This document shows positions 53,463 to 61,021 of a DNA stretch of 64,000 nucleotides, piece after piece (within the stretch, counting starts at the first letter, position 1; every line of letters begins with the position of its first letter). This stretch comes from Peribacillus sp. FSL H8-0477. Its GTDB lineage: Bacteria; Bacillota; Bacilli; Bacillales; DSM-1321. The position numbers and the translations under genes are program-made. The DNA lies in contig NZ_JBBODE010000002.1 of NCBI RefSeq assembly GCF_038002765.1, positions 496,001-560,000 on the forward strand. The letters run 5' to 3'. The notes beneath the pieces are model-generated. The model did not search any database, was not told the DNA's origin, and saw only the letters and a list, made by a program, of their open reading frames with translations.

Positions 53463-54524
53463 ATGGAAATAGGATTAACAACATTTGTGGAGACAACTCC
53501 GGATGTGAAGACTGGTAAGGTAATCAGTCATGCAGAGCGTATACGAGAAGTCGTGGAGGAAATTGTGTTAGCAGACGAGGTCGGGTTGGATGTTTATGGG
53601 GTCGGCGAGCATCATCGGAGGGATTACGCAGCCTCATCACCAGCGGTTGTTTTGGCCGCAGCTGCTTCACGGACAAAACGGATACGGCTTACTAGTGCTG
53701 TTACGGTGTTATCTTCTGACGATCCAGTGAGAGTATTTGAACAATTTTCAACACTTGATGCGATTTCAAATGGCCGGGCAGAAATTATGGCGGGCCGGGG
53801 TTCTTTTATCGAGTCCTTTCCGCTATTTGGATATGACTTAGATGATTATAATGAATTGTTCGATGAGAAGCTGGACTTATTGTTAAAAATCCAGAAGTCC
53901 GAAAAGGTGACATGGGATGGCAAGCATCGTCCGGCTATTCAAAATCTTGGTATCTACCCGATTCCTGTTCAAAATCCGTTACCTGTTTGGATTGCCAGCG
54001 GCGGGACACCACAATCAGTTGTTCGTGCAGGCATGCTTGGACTGCCGCTCGTCCTAGCGATTATTGGAGGAAGCCCGCGGCAGTTTGCCGGGCTTGTGCA
54101 ACTTTATAAAAGAGCTGCTAAAGAGGCGGGGCATGATGTAACTAAGCTGCCAATTGCCTCACATTCACACGGATTTATTGCCGAGAGTACAGAACTTGCA
54201 GCAGATAAATTCTTCCCGTCCACTCAGCAAGCGATGAATGTTATAGGAAGAGAGCGCGGGTGGGGGAAATATACACGGGCAACGTTTGATTCTGCACGTA
54301 GCTTAGAAGGCGCCCTCTATGTTGGCGATACGGAGACAGTCGCAGAAAAAATTATTCATCTTCGCAAAAACGTGGGGATTACACGCTTCATGCTGCATGT
54401 ACCCGTAGGATCAATGCCGCATGATGATGTAATGAAAGCCATCGAACTGTTGGGTAAAGAGGTAGCCCCGATTGTCCGGGAGGAAATCCGCAGATGGGAA
54501 GCTGAGGGTGAAGAGGAATCCTAA
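53463..54524 (+). CDS. LLM-class flavin-dependent oxidoreductase
   Basis: This 353-residue protein belongs to the luciferase-like monooxygenase fold. DVYGVGEHHRRDYAASSP near residue 45 and RTKRIRLTSAVTVLSSDDPVR are conserved family blocks, and PLPVWIASGGTPQSVVRAG follows later. It probably uses FMNH2 or F420-type flavin and oxygen; the substrate is unknown. ATG at 53463 follows AGGGGGAA by 6-8 nt; an in-frame ATG at 53457 is also possible. Monocistronic. Confidence 0.88.
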   Translation: MEIGLTTFVETTPDVKTGKVISHAERIREVVEEIVLADEVGLDVYGVGEHHRRDYAASSPAVVLAAAASRTKRIRLTSAVTVLSSDDPVRVFEQFSTLDAISNGRAEIMAGRGSFIESFPLFGYDLDDYNELFDEKLDLLLKIQKSEKVTWDGKHRPAIQNLGIYPIPVQNPLPVWIASGGTPQSVVRAGMLGLPLVLAIIGGSPRQFAGLVQLYKRAAKEAGHDVTKLPIASHSHGFIAESTELAADKFFPSTQQAMNVIGRERGWGKYTRATFDSARSLEGALYVGDTETVAEKIIHLRKNVGITRFMLHVPVGSMPHDDVMKAIELLGKEVAPIVREEIRRWEAEGEEES

Positions 54525-54603
54525 GCTTTACATTGCTTTCACCAAACTTAATGTCGGATTAAACTTTTTTAGGTATAATAAAAATACAGTATACTTACAG
54601 CAT

Positions 54604-54633
54604 CCGGGAATCTGTAAAAGATTCTCGGATTTT
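54604..54633 (+). terminator. Terminator after the LLM gene
   Basis: CCGGGAATCT / AGATTCTCGG (one G-U) with a 5-nt loop and ATTTTCATTT. Confidence 0.72.
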
Positions 54634-54720
54634 CATTTGCCGTTTAGTATTCGAAGAATTTACTAGGGCAATGATAAAGATGAAGCTACTGAAACAGGTG
54701 CGATAATAGGAGGTTTATGG

Positions 54721-55251
54721 ATGCATAATCATGATATTTTAATCAGAGTACGCTATGCTCTAGATATAAAAAATAACGATATGGTAGAGATGTTTAAACT
54801 TGGCGGGGTGAACGTCACTAAAGAAGAAGTCCTAGAGATGCTTACCAAACCCAAAGAAGATGACTATGATGACTACGACGATGATGTCGATTTTTATGAT
54901 TATGAAGAGGAAGAAGATACGATCAAATGCAATAATAAGATGATGGAATCATTTTTGAATGGCATGATTATTTTTAAAAGAGGAAAACAACAGCCAAAAC
55001 CAGGACAACCAGAGAGCCCTGCACCGACAGGGAAGGAAAGTGTGAATAACGTTCTTCTTAAGAAATTGAAAATTGCACTGAGCTTAACCAGTGAGGATAT
55101 GATTGATATCTTAAAAGAAGCAGGTGTCGATATAACTAAAGGTGAGTTAGGTGCTATTCTAAGAAAAGAAGGTCATCGAAATTATAAACAGTGCGGCGAC
55201 CGATATGCTCGTAACTTCTTAAAAGGGTTAACGTTGAAATATAGAGGATAA
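54721..55251 (+). CDS. YehS-like DUF1456 protein
   Basis: This 176-residue protein consists of two DUF1456 repeats: ILIRVRYALDIKNNDMVEMF near the start and LLKKLKIALSLTSEDMIDIL in the second half. They are separated by an acidic Asp/Tyr/Glu-rich linker (about residues 46-68) and a Pro-rich stretch. The linker is longer and more acidic than I expect for YehS. Function unknown. Ribosome site AGGAGG at 7 nt. Monocistronic. Confidence 0.85.
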   Translation: MHNHDILIRVRYALDIKNNDMVEMFKLGGVNVTKEEVLEMLTKPKEDDYDDYDDDVDFYDYEEEEDTIKCNNKMMESFLNGMIIFKRGKQQPKPGQPESPAPTGKESVNNVLLKKLKIALSLTSEDMIDILKEAGVDITKGELGAILRKEGHRNYKQCGDRYARNFLKGLTLKYRG

Positions 55252-55262
55252 CGAGAAAACAA

Positions 55263-55309
55263 AAGGCTTGGGTGATAAGGAGAAATCCTTATTGCTTGAG
55301 CTTTTTTTT
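55263..55309 (+). terminator. Terminator after the YehS-like gene
   Basis: AAGGCT..GATAAGGA pairs with TCCTTAT..AGCTT around GAAA, with internal mismatches, then TTTTTTTT. Confidence 0.82.
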
Positions 55310-55503
55310 GTGCAAATTTATTACTCATTGGCTATGTAAGGTTTAATTGTATTTTGGAATTCGTTTTAGTTTAAAACGCTTGGAGTTATCTAAGTTTTAA
55401 GTGTACCTATACCGTAATACAATTTTCCATAGTTAATTGAATCAGATTGAATTCATTTAAATTAAAAGGGAATGAAAAATATTTATGGATAATATTTACT
55501 TTT

Positions 55504-55546
55504 ATATCGACTGTTGATATAATAAAAGTATATCAACAGTCGATAT
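55504..55546 (+). promoter_or_regulatory. Double palindromic operator over the padR promoter
   Basis: ATATCGACTGTTGATATA (55504-55521) and its exact complement TATATCAACAGTCGATAT (55529-55546) flank 7 bp. Each arm is itself a partial palindrome, ATATC-N7-GATAT, so there are two operator-like sites in inverted orientation. A TATAAT -10 (55518-55523) overlaps the left arm, and the padR start is 27 bp to the right. This is the expected place for autorepression by the PadR protein. Confidence 0.85.
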
Positions 55547-55572
55547 AACGTCAGACGATAGGTGGTGTAACG

Positions 55573-55884
55573 ATGGACGATAGTGCTCCTTTGACAGAAG
55601 GTGTTTATTACATCCTTGTATCTTTATATGAGCCCAGACATGGATATGGAATTATGCAGTTTGTTTCCGAACTTAGTAATGGTCGTGTTGAGCTTGGCCC
55701 AGGAACGATTTATGGAGCGATTAAAACATTGGTTAAGCGTAAATGGATTGTTCCTTTAGATGAAGGGGAACGAAAAAAGGAATACGTCATTACGGATGCT
55801 GGGAAGTTAATGGTTGAAAATGAAATGAAACGACTTTATGAGTTGCATCACAACGGTTTGCTCATTACGAAGGGAGAGAAGTAG
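55573..55884 (+). CDS. PadR-family transcriptional regulator
   Basis: This 103-residue winged-helix repressor has YYILVSLYEPRHGYGIM and VELGPGTIYGAIKTLVKRKWI, the PadR DNA-binding core, and a short C-terminal dimerisation helix. PadR proteins of this size often control a neighbouring membrane protein or transporter. It is followed after 2 bp by a DUF2812 membrane gene, and the double palindrome upstream is likely its own operator. Inducer unknown. Confidence 0.93.
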   Translation: MDDSAPLTEGVYYILVSLYEPRHGYGIMQFVSELSNGRVELGPGTIYGAIKTLVKRKWIVPLDEGERKKEYVITDAGKLMVENEMKRLYELHHNGLLITKGEK

Positions 55885-55886
55885 CC

Positions 55887-56426
55887 GTGAAGAAAGTTAG
55901 GTATCGCTTTTATTTGGATTATGAAAAAGAAGAAAAGTGGATCAATGAGATGGCCGAGCAAGGCTGGCACCTTAAAAAGTGGTTTTTGGGCAGGTTCACC
56001 TTTGCAAAGGGAGATCCGGGATCATTTATTTACCGCAATGAATTCATCATTGAAAAGTCTAAAAAAGAGAAGAAGGAATACTTCGAATTGCTTGAAGACA
56101 GTGGACTTACCATTATTCATGAATCTGGTGGCTGGATTTACATGAAGAAGGCAGCGGCAGAAGGACCTTTTGAATTATATACAGATACACATTCAAAGAT
56201 TGATTATTATAAGCGCATGTTAAATATTTTTCTCGTGCTCTTTTTCGTTAATGTATTCGCGGGAATTGTGAATACAGGTATTTTGGGAGATCAATCACTG
56301 CCTCAATTGACGAACTCAGTTATTGGTTTTCTGAACATAGCTGTTGCCATTATCCTAACGTTTCCCATTATAAAGATCATCCAGCGAAAAAGGGCATTGA
56401 AGAGATCAAAGGATTTATTTGAGTGA
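55887..56426 (+). CDS. DUF2812 membrane protein paired with PadR
   Basis: This 179-residue protein starts at GTG with AGGGAGAAG upstream. The DUF2812 domain is at the N-terminus (RFYLDYEKEEKWINEMAEQGWHLKKW), followed by two membrane helices (about 113-130 and 143-162) and a basic tail. DUF2812 proteins are commonly encoded directly after PadR genes in Firmicutes, which suggests a stress-sensing or anti-regulator role; no function has been shown. A terminator follows. Confidence 0.88.
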   Translation: MKKVRYRFYLDYEKEEKWINEMAEQGWHLKKWFLGRFTFAKGDPGSFIYRNEFIIEKSKKEKKEYFELLEDSGLTIIHESGGWIYMKKAAAEGPFELYTDTHSKIDYYKRMLNIFLVLFFVNVFAGIVNTGILGDQSLPQLTNSVIGFLNIAVAIILTFPIIKIIQRKRALKRSKDLFE

Positions 56427-56456
56427 ATGATGATGATATTTTCATGTAGGCGATAA

Positions 56457-56491
56457 AAAAGCAGAAGGCGACTAAGGGACCTTCTGCTTTT
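56457..56491 (+). terminator. Terminator after the PadR-DUF2812 operon
   Basis: AAAAGCAGAAGG / CCTTCTGCTTTT, a perfect 12-bp stem with an 11-nt loop. Confidence 0.88.
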
Positions 56492-56580
56492 ATGCCTTTG
56501 AAATAAATCGGAATATTCAAAATAAAACTTTTTTAAGTTCCTTTACTCGTTTATTATAAAAATGAGAGGTGGTGTTGGTA

Positions 56581-57750
56581 TTGCTGAATGAAATAGCAAA
56601 GGATTTTTCTCTTCCTGCTCTTTTATTGGATTTAGATGCCTTTGATCAAAATTGTAAAAAGATCGCAGAAAAAGCAAATGGTAAAACGATCAGAATTGCT
56701 ACTAAATCGATACGATCTATTCCAGTTTTAAAGAGAATTCTGGAGTCCAGCCCTGTCTTTAAAGGCGTAATGTGTTATAGCTCTGATGAAGCTATTTTTC
56801 TTGCAGAACAAGGCATTGAGGATATCCTTATAGGTTATCCTTGCTTCAATCGCGAAGCTTATACTAAAATAGCAGAATTAAATGGTGAAGGTAATCAAAT
56901 TACCTGTATGGTCGATTCAATTGAACAGGTTACGCAGTTAAATGAGATTGGTAAAAAGGTAAATGGTTTTTTAAATTTATGTATTGATATTGATATGAGC
57001 ACTACGTTTGGCAGCCTTCATTTTGGGGTGAGGCGTTCTCCATTAAGAACGCCTGGTGAGGTCATTCAGCTAGTCCGCTATATAAAGGAATATCCGACAC
57101 TGAAGCTGATTGGCATCATGGGCTATGAAGCTCAAATTGCTGGGGTAAGTGATCATCTGCCTTCTCAGAAACTAAAAAACATAGCGATTTCTTTTATGAA
57201 AAAGAAATCGATAAATAAAATTAAAATGCGAAGAGAGGCGATTGTTCACTCTCTTGAGAGAGAGGGTCTTCAACCGTTATTTGTAAATGGTGGCGGAACG
57301 GGAAGTCTTAATACGACGTCGAAAGAAGAAGGTGTTACGGAACTCACTGCGGGTTCAGGCTTCTATGCCCCTTTGTTATTTGATTATTACCGAGATTTCC
57401 GCTTCATCCCTGCCTTATTTTTTTCGTTGCCAATCGTTAGAAAACCGACCCCCAATATTTATACTTGTCTTGGAGGTGGATATGTTTCATCTGGAGTACA
57501 TGGTCAGGATAAGGTGCCTATGCCAGTATACCCGCCGGGTGGTAAACTATTACCATTTGAAGGAGCAGGGGAAGTGCAAACCCCTGTTTATTATAAAAAG
57601 GAAACGCTGGAAATTGGAGATGTCATCATCTTTAGAGCAGCCAAAGCTGGAGAAATTTGTGAACGATTTAATGAAATTATTTGTTTTGCTAATGAACAAG
57701 TTGTGGACCAATTTCTTACCTATCGGGGGGAAGGGAAATGCTTTCTGTAA
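56581..57750 (+). CDS. PLP-dependent amino acid deaminase/aldolase (D-threonine aldolase-like)
   Basis: This protein of about 389 residues has the alanine-racemase-like N-terminal barrel. LPALLLDLDAFDQNCKKIAE is followed by KTIRIATKSIRSI, with the Lys of the ATK segment as the probable PLP lysine. NGGGTGSLNTT and the C-terminal D-serine-dehydratase-like part with CLGGGYVSSG (metal/PLP region) follow. The likely start is TTG at 56581, 9 nt after GAGGTGG; GTG codons at 56569 and 56572 overlap that site. It overlaps the next gene by 13 nt. The substrate may be a beta-hydroxy amino acid. Confidence 0.82.
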   Translation: MLNEIAKDFSLPALLLDLDAFDQNCKKIAEKANGKTIRIATKSIRSIPVLKRILESSPVFKGVMCYSSDEAIFLAEQGIEDILIGYPCFNREAYTKIAELNGEGNQITCMVDSIEQVTQLNEIGKKVNGFLNLCIDIDMSTTFGSLHFGVRRSPLRTPGEVIQLVRYIKEYPTLKLIGIMGYEAQIAGVSDHLPSQKLKNIAISFMKKKSINKIKMRREAIVHSLEREGLQPLFVNGGGTGSLNTTSKEEGVTELTAGSGFYAPLLFDYYRDFRFIPALFFSLPIVRKPTPNIYTCLGGGYVSSGVHGQDKVPMPVYPPGGKLLPFEGAGEVQTPVYYKKETLEIGDVIIFRAAKAGEICERFNEIICFANEQVVDQFLTYRGEGKCFL

Positions 57751-59054
57751 TGAAAACGGTGCAACGGAAACGATGGGAAAATTGGTCTAAAACGAGTGAA
57801 TGTACTCCAGAAAAAATCCTATATCCATCTTCAATTGAGGCGGTTGTTTCAATTGTTAAAGAAGCTGCTAAACAAAAGAAAAAGATTAGAGTAGTAGGAG
57901 CAGGACATTCATTTAATAATTTAGTAAAAACAGATGATTGGCTGGTATCACTTGATTTACTTAATGGAATTGAACAACTTGATGAGGCAGCTAGCACAGT
58001 TACCGTTCTGGGTGGAACCAGGTTATTTCAATTAGGAGAAAGGCTTGGTCAGGAAGGATATTCTCAAGAAAATTTAGGAGATATCAATGTCCAAAGCATT
58101 GCGGGGGCCATTTCTACTGGAACACATGGAACTGGCCTTGAGTTCGGTAGTATACCAACTCAAGTAGTAGAACTTGTCATTGTTACAGCGTCAGGAGAGG
58201 TACTTACTGTCTCTGAGGAACAAAATCCTCGATATTTCAAAGCATGCCTTATATCTCTCGGAGTACTTGGAATAATTGTAAAAGTAACACTGAAAATAAT
58301 TAAAACACCTATATACGAATATAGAAGTGAACAAATAGAATATCCACTTTTTGAGCAACAGCTTGAATGCTATATCAACGAAAACCGTCACTTTGAGTTT
58401 TATCTATTCCCCTATTCAAATCTTGTCCAAGTTAAAACGATGAATATTACGAAGCGTAAACCACAGCGTTTATTTTCCCACAATTTAAAAAATCTTATTC
58501 TTGAAAATTACTTATTTTTTATACTGTCAGAGGTATGTCGATTGTTCCCAAAAAGCAGTCGAACGATCAGCAGGTTATCTGCGAAGGCCATTGGAACAAC
58601 AAACATTGCGGCAAATAGTCATGAGTTATTTGCAACTCCTAGACTTGTGAAGTTTAGAGAAATAGAATATAGCATTCCTCTTCAACATTTTAAGAGTGCC
58701 ATTCGAGAGCTTCGAGAGTGTATTGAAGTAAAGAAGCATAAGGTTCATTTTCCAATAGAATGCAGGACGGTCAAGGCTGATGATATATGGTTTAGCCCTT
58801 CTTATCAAAGGGATTCTGCTTATATAGCTTTCCATATGTATAAAGGAATGCCATATGAAGATTATTTTCGAGAGATGGAAGCGATTATACAGAAGTACGA
58901 AGGAAGGCCGCATTGGGGCAAAATGCACAGCCTAGGCAAAAACGAATTATCTATCTGCTATCCCAAACTACCGGATTTTCTAGCCATAAGGCATGAATTG
59001 GATCCGCAAGAAATTTTTCTGAACGACTATATCAAAAAGATGTTGATCGGATAA
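57738..59054 (+). CDS. FAD-linked sugar-1,4-lactone oxidase family protein (ALO/GULO-like)
   Basis: This 438-residue flavoprotein belongs to the VAO/PCMH fold. The FAD-binding segment IRVVGAGHSFNNLVKTDDW contains the His that usually binds FAD covalently, and SIAGAISTGTHGTGLEFG continues the pocket. The C-terminal RPHWGKMHSLG is typical of D-arabinono- and L-gulono-1,4-lactone oxidases and alditol oxidases. ATG at 57738 follows GGGGGGAAGGG and lies within the aldolase gene end, so the pair is translationally coupled. No signal peptide. The true substrate, a polyol, lactone or amino-acid-derived alcohol, is unknown. Confidence 0.88.
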   Translation: MLSVMKTVQRKRWENWSKTSECTPEKILYPSSIEAVVSIVKEAAKQKKKIRVVGAGHSFNNLVKTDDWLVSLDLLNGIEQLDEAASTVTVLGGTRLFQLGERLGQEGYSQENLGDINVQSIAGAISTGTHGTGLEFGSIPTQVVELVIVTASGEVLTVSEEQNPRYFKACLISLGVLGIIVKVTLKIIKTPIYEYRSEQIEYPLFEQQLECYINENRHFEFYLFPYSNLVQVKTMNITKRKPQRLFSHNLKNLILENYLFFILSEVCRLFPKSSRTISRLSAKAIGTTNIAANSHELFATPRLVKFREIEYSIPLQHFKSAIRELRECIEVKKHKVHFPIECRTVKADDIWFSPSYQRDSAYIAFHMYKGMPYEDYFREMEAIIQKYEGRPHWGKMHSLGKNELSICYPKLPDFLAIRHELDPQEIFLNDYIKKMLIG

Positions 59055-59151
59055 ACAAGGAAATTGAGCAAACAAAAGTAAGATGGTCCCGTAGGGATTA
59101 ACGGATTAGTTCTTATCGCTGCACAGAGCAATATCGGAATAGAAAAGTTCA

Positions 59152-59178
59152 AAGTGTCTGGCTTCAGCCCAGACACTT
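59152..59178 (+). terminator. Hairpin downstream of the lactone-oxidase gene
   Basis: AAGTGTCTGG / CCAGACACTT, a perfect 10-bp stem with a 7-nt loop about 100 bp past the stop. There is no strong T-run, so it may be a weak terminator or an RNA structure. Confidence 0.55.
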
Positions 59179-59447
59179 CACTCTATCGACAGTCAAATTG
59201 AGCTGCGTCTTTCTCCTGCTTTTCCCCACATTACTTAGACGTTCCTTTGAAAAAACATTAAAATTTATGATTAGCTAAATGAGTCAATTTCATAAATTCG
59301 AACCTTAGAGCTGCAAGGGTTTTGATAGGAAAAAAAGGAGGAATTTCTTAATATGTCGAAATGAGTAAAGAGATTTCGGCTTACAGCAGGTATATTGAAG
59401 CTTGTTAAAAAACGATTAGACGTGTGACCAATTGGAGGTTGATCATA
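59179..59447 (+). other. Leader of the second two-component operon, with broken small ORF
   Basis: AAGGAGG (59335-59341) is followed after about 11 nt by ATG TCG AAA TGA. The same frame then continues open with a basic stretch (VKRFRLTAGILKLVKKRLDV) to a TGA at 59425. A second frame starting at the ATG at 59361 gives 15 codons, MSKEISAYSRYIEAC, and stops at 59408. This looks like a small leader gene that has lost its frame, or a short regulatory peptide. No clear promoter is seen. Confidence 0.35.
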
Positions 59448-61004
59448 TTGGATTCTGGGGAAATGTGCAGAATACTGATTGTAGATGATGAAATATTAAT
59501 CAGACGAGGGATTATGCATTATTTAGATTGGGAATCGGAAGGTTTTCAAATCGTTGGTGAAGCTTCAAATGGTCAAGAAGCTTTGGAATTGATAGAAGCA
59601 ACGTATCCTCACATTATTATTACAGACATTGTTATGCCTATCATGGATGGAGAAGAATTAACACGAATCGTCAAAGAAAAATATCCACAAATTCAAATTA
59701 TTATTTTGAGTAGTTATGGAGAATTTGATTATGTGCGCTCCGCCTTTCAACGTGGAGTGGTCGACTATATTCTAAAACCAAAGCTCGAGGCGGAAAGTCT
59801 ATTAAATGTTTTGAAAACGGCTGTTAAAAGAATTCCAGGTTTTCAATCTAGAGAAAAGGATTTAAGTATTAAACTATCCATCGATCAAATTATTAACAAG
59901 TTAGTTTTAGGATACGATGTATATTATGGTTCGGAACAGGTTACAAGAGCGTTTCCCTATAGTCATTACTGTTTAATGGGTGTAGACATGAAAAAACAAC
60001 CATCTAATGGTTCTGCTGAATTTCCTGCCCAAGTCAAAGATATCGTTGAAAATGCCTTCAACAAACAGCTAAGCGAGGCCGCTTACTATTCTTTTACCTT
60101 TGATCCGAACATAATCGTATTTCTGGTTAATGTAAATCAAGAAGATTTGACAAAGGTTAGGGATGTTGGCAATCAATTAGCAGCTGCGCATGTTGAGAGC
60201 GGTATTGCTTTAACAGAGGGATTTCAACAATTTGATCAACTAGGCAAAATGTTTAAGGAGAGCCTTCTAAAACTCTTAAACTATCATTTTTATTTTCCAG
60301 ATATCCTCGTTTTAACTGAATTTGATTTGCCAAGTATTGTGCCTAAAGGTGAAAAATTCAATCTGGATTGGTTTACAGAAGAGTTTATGCGCAGGAACTT
60401 TGATTCATCTTTTTTCTATTTAAGGGATTATGCCGAAAAATTATCCCACAGTTTTACTATGGATGTTTATGAGTATAAAGCATTTTTCAGTAATATCATC
60501 TTTAACATCACGATCCTCCTTGGCAATATGAATGATGAAATAAAAGAACTGGAGCATAGCAGGTACACCTTTTTCAAGCTCATTGACGAAGCACATTCTT
60601 CGAGAGAGACAATTAACCTATTGAATCGTTTTATTGAGGAAGCGAATGAAAGCATATTCAAAATGCAAAACCGAGCGGAAAATATAAATATGAAGAAGTT
60701 CATGGAATATCTTAAGAATCATTATGCAGAGCCGCTTACCTTAAATGATGTAGCTGCTGCGTTTCATTTTAATCCTTCTTATATTTCGAGCTATTTCAGT
60801 GCTCATAATAATGAAGGATTTATAGAATCTCTGAATAGAATACGGATTGAGGAGGCGTGTAAGCTGCTCCTTCTAGAATCAGCGGCCATATCGGAGATTA
60901 GTGAAGTGGTCGGTTTTTCGGATCACAGTTATTTTTGCAAAGTATTTAAAAAAGTAAAGGGAATGTCCCCTAGTCAATATAAAAGAAAACAATTGATAGG
61001 ATAA
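59448..61004 (+). CDS. AraC-type response regulator, YesN type (second system)
   Basis: This 518-residue regulator has a receiver domain (CRILIVDDEILIRRG, acceptor D60 in IIITDIVMPIMDG, Lys in YILKPKLEAE), a long middle region and a C-terminal AraC double helix-turn-helix (from about residue 420; ISEISEVVGFSDHSYFCKVF-like). The TTG at 59448 lies 9 nt after GGAGG and is preferred; the ATG at 59463 has only GGGG directly before it. The gene precedes its kinase and a sugar-binding lipoprotein, the reverse of the order in the first system. Confidence 0.92.
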   Translation: MDSGEMCRILIVDDEILIRRGIMHYLDWESEGFQIVGEASNGQEALELIEATYPHIIITDIVMPIMDGEELTRIVKEKYPQIQIIILSSYGEFDYVRSAFQRGVVDYILKPKLEAESLLNVLKTAVKRIPGFQSREKDLSIKLSIDQIINKLVLGYDVYYGSEQVTRAFPYSHYCLMGVDMKKQPSNGSAEFPAQVKDIVENAFNKQLSEAAYYSFTFDPNIIVFLVNVNQEDLTKVRDVGNQLAAAHVESGIALTEGFQQFDQLGKMFKESLLKLLNYHFYFPDILVLTEFDLPSIVPKGEKFNLDWFTEEFMRRNFDSSFFYLRDYAEKLSHSFTMDVYEYKAFFSNIIFNITILLGNMNDEIKELEHSRYTFFKLIDEAHSSRETINLLNRFIEEANESIFKMQNRAENINMKKFMEYLKNHYAEPLTLNDVAAAFHFNPSYISSYFSAHNNEGFIESLNRIRIEEACKLLLLESAAISEISEVVGFSDHSYFCKVFKKVKGMSPSQYKRKQLIG

Positions 61005-61021
61005 GGGACGTGATAAAAAAT

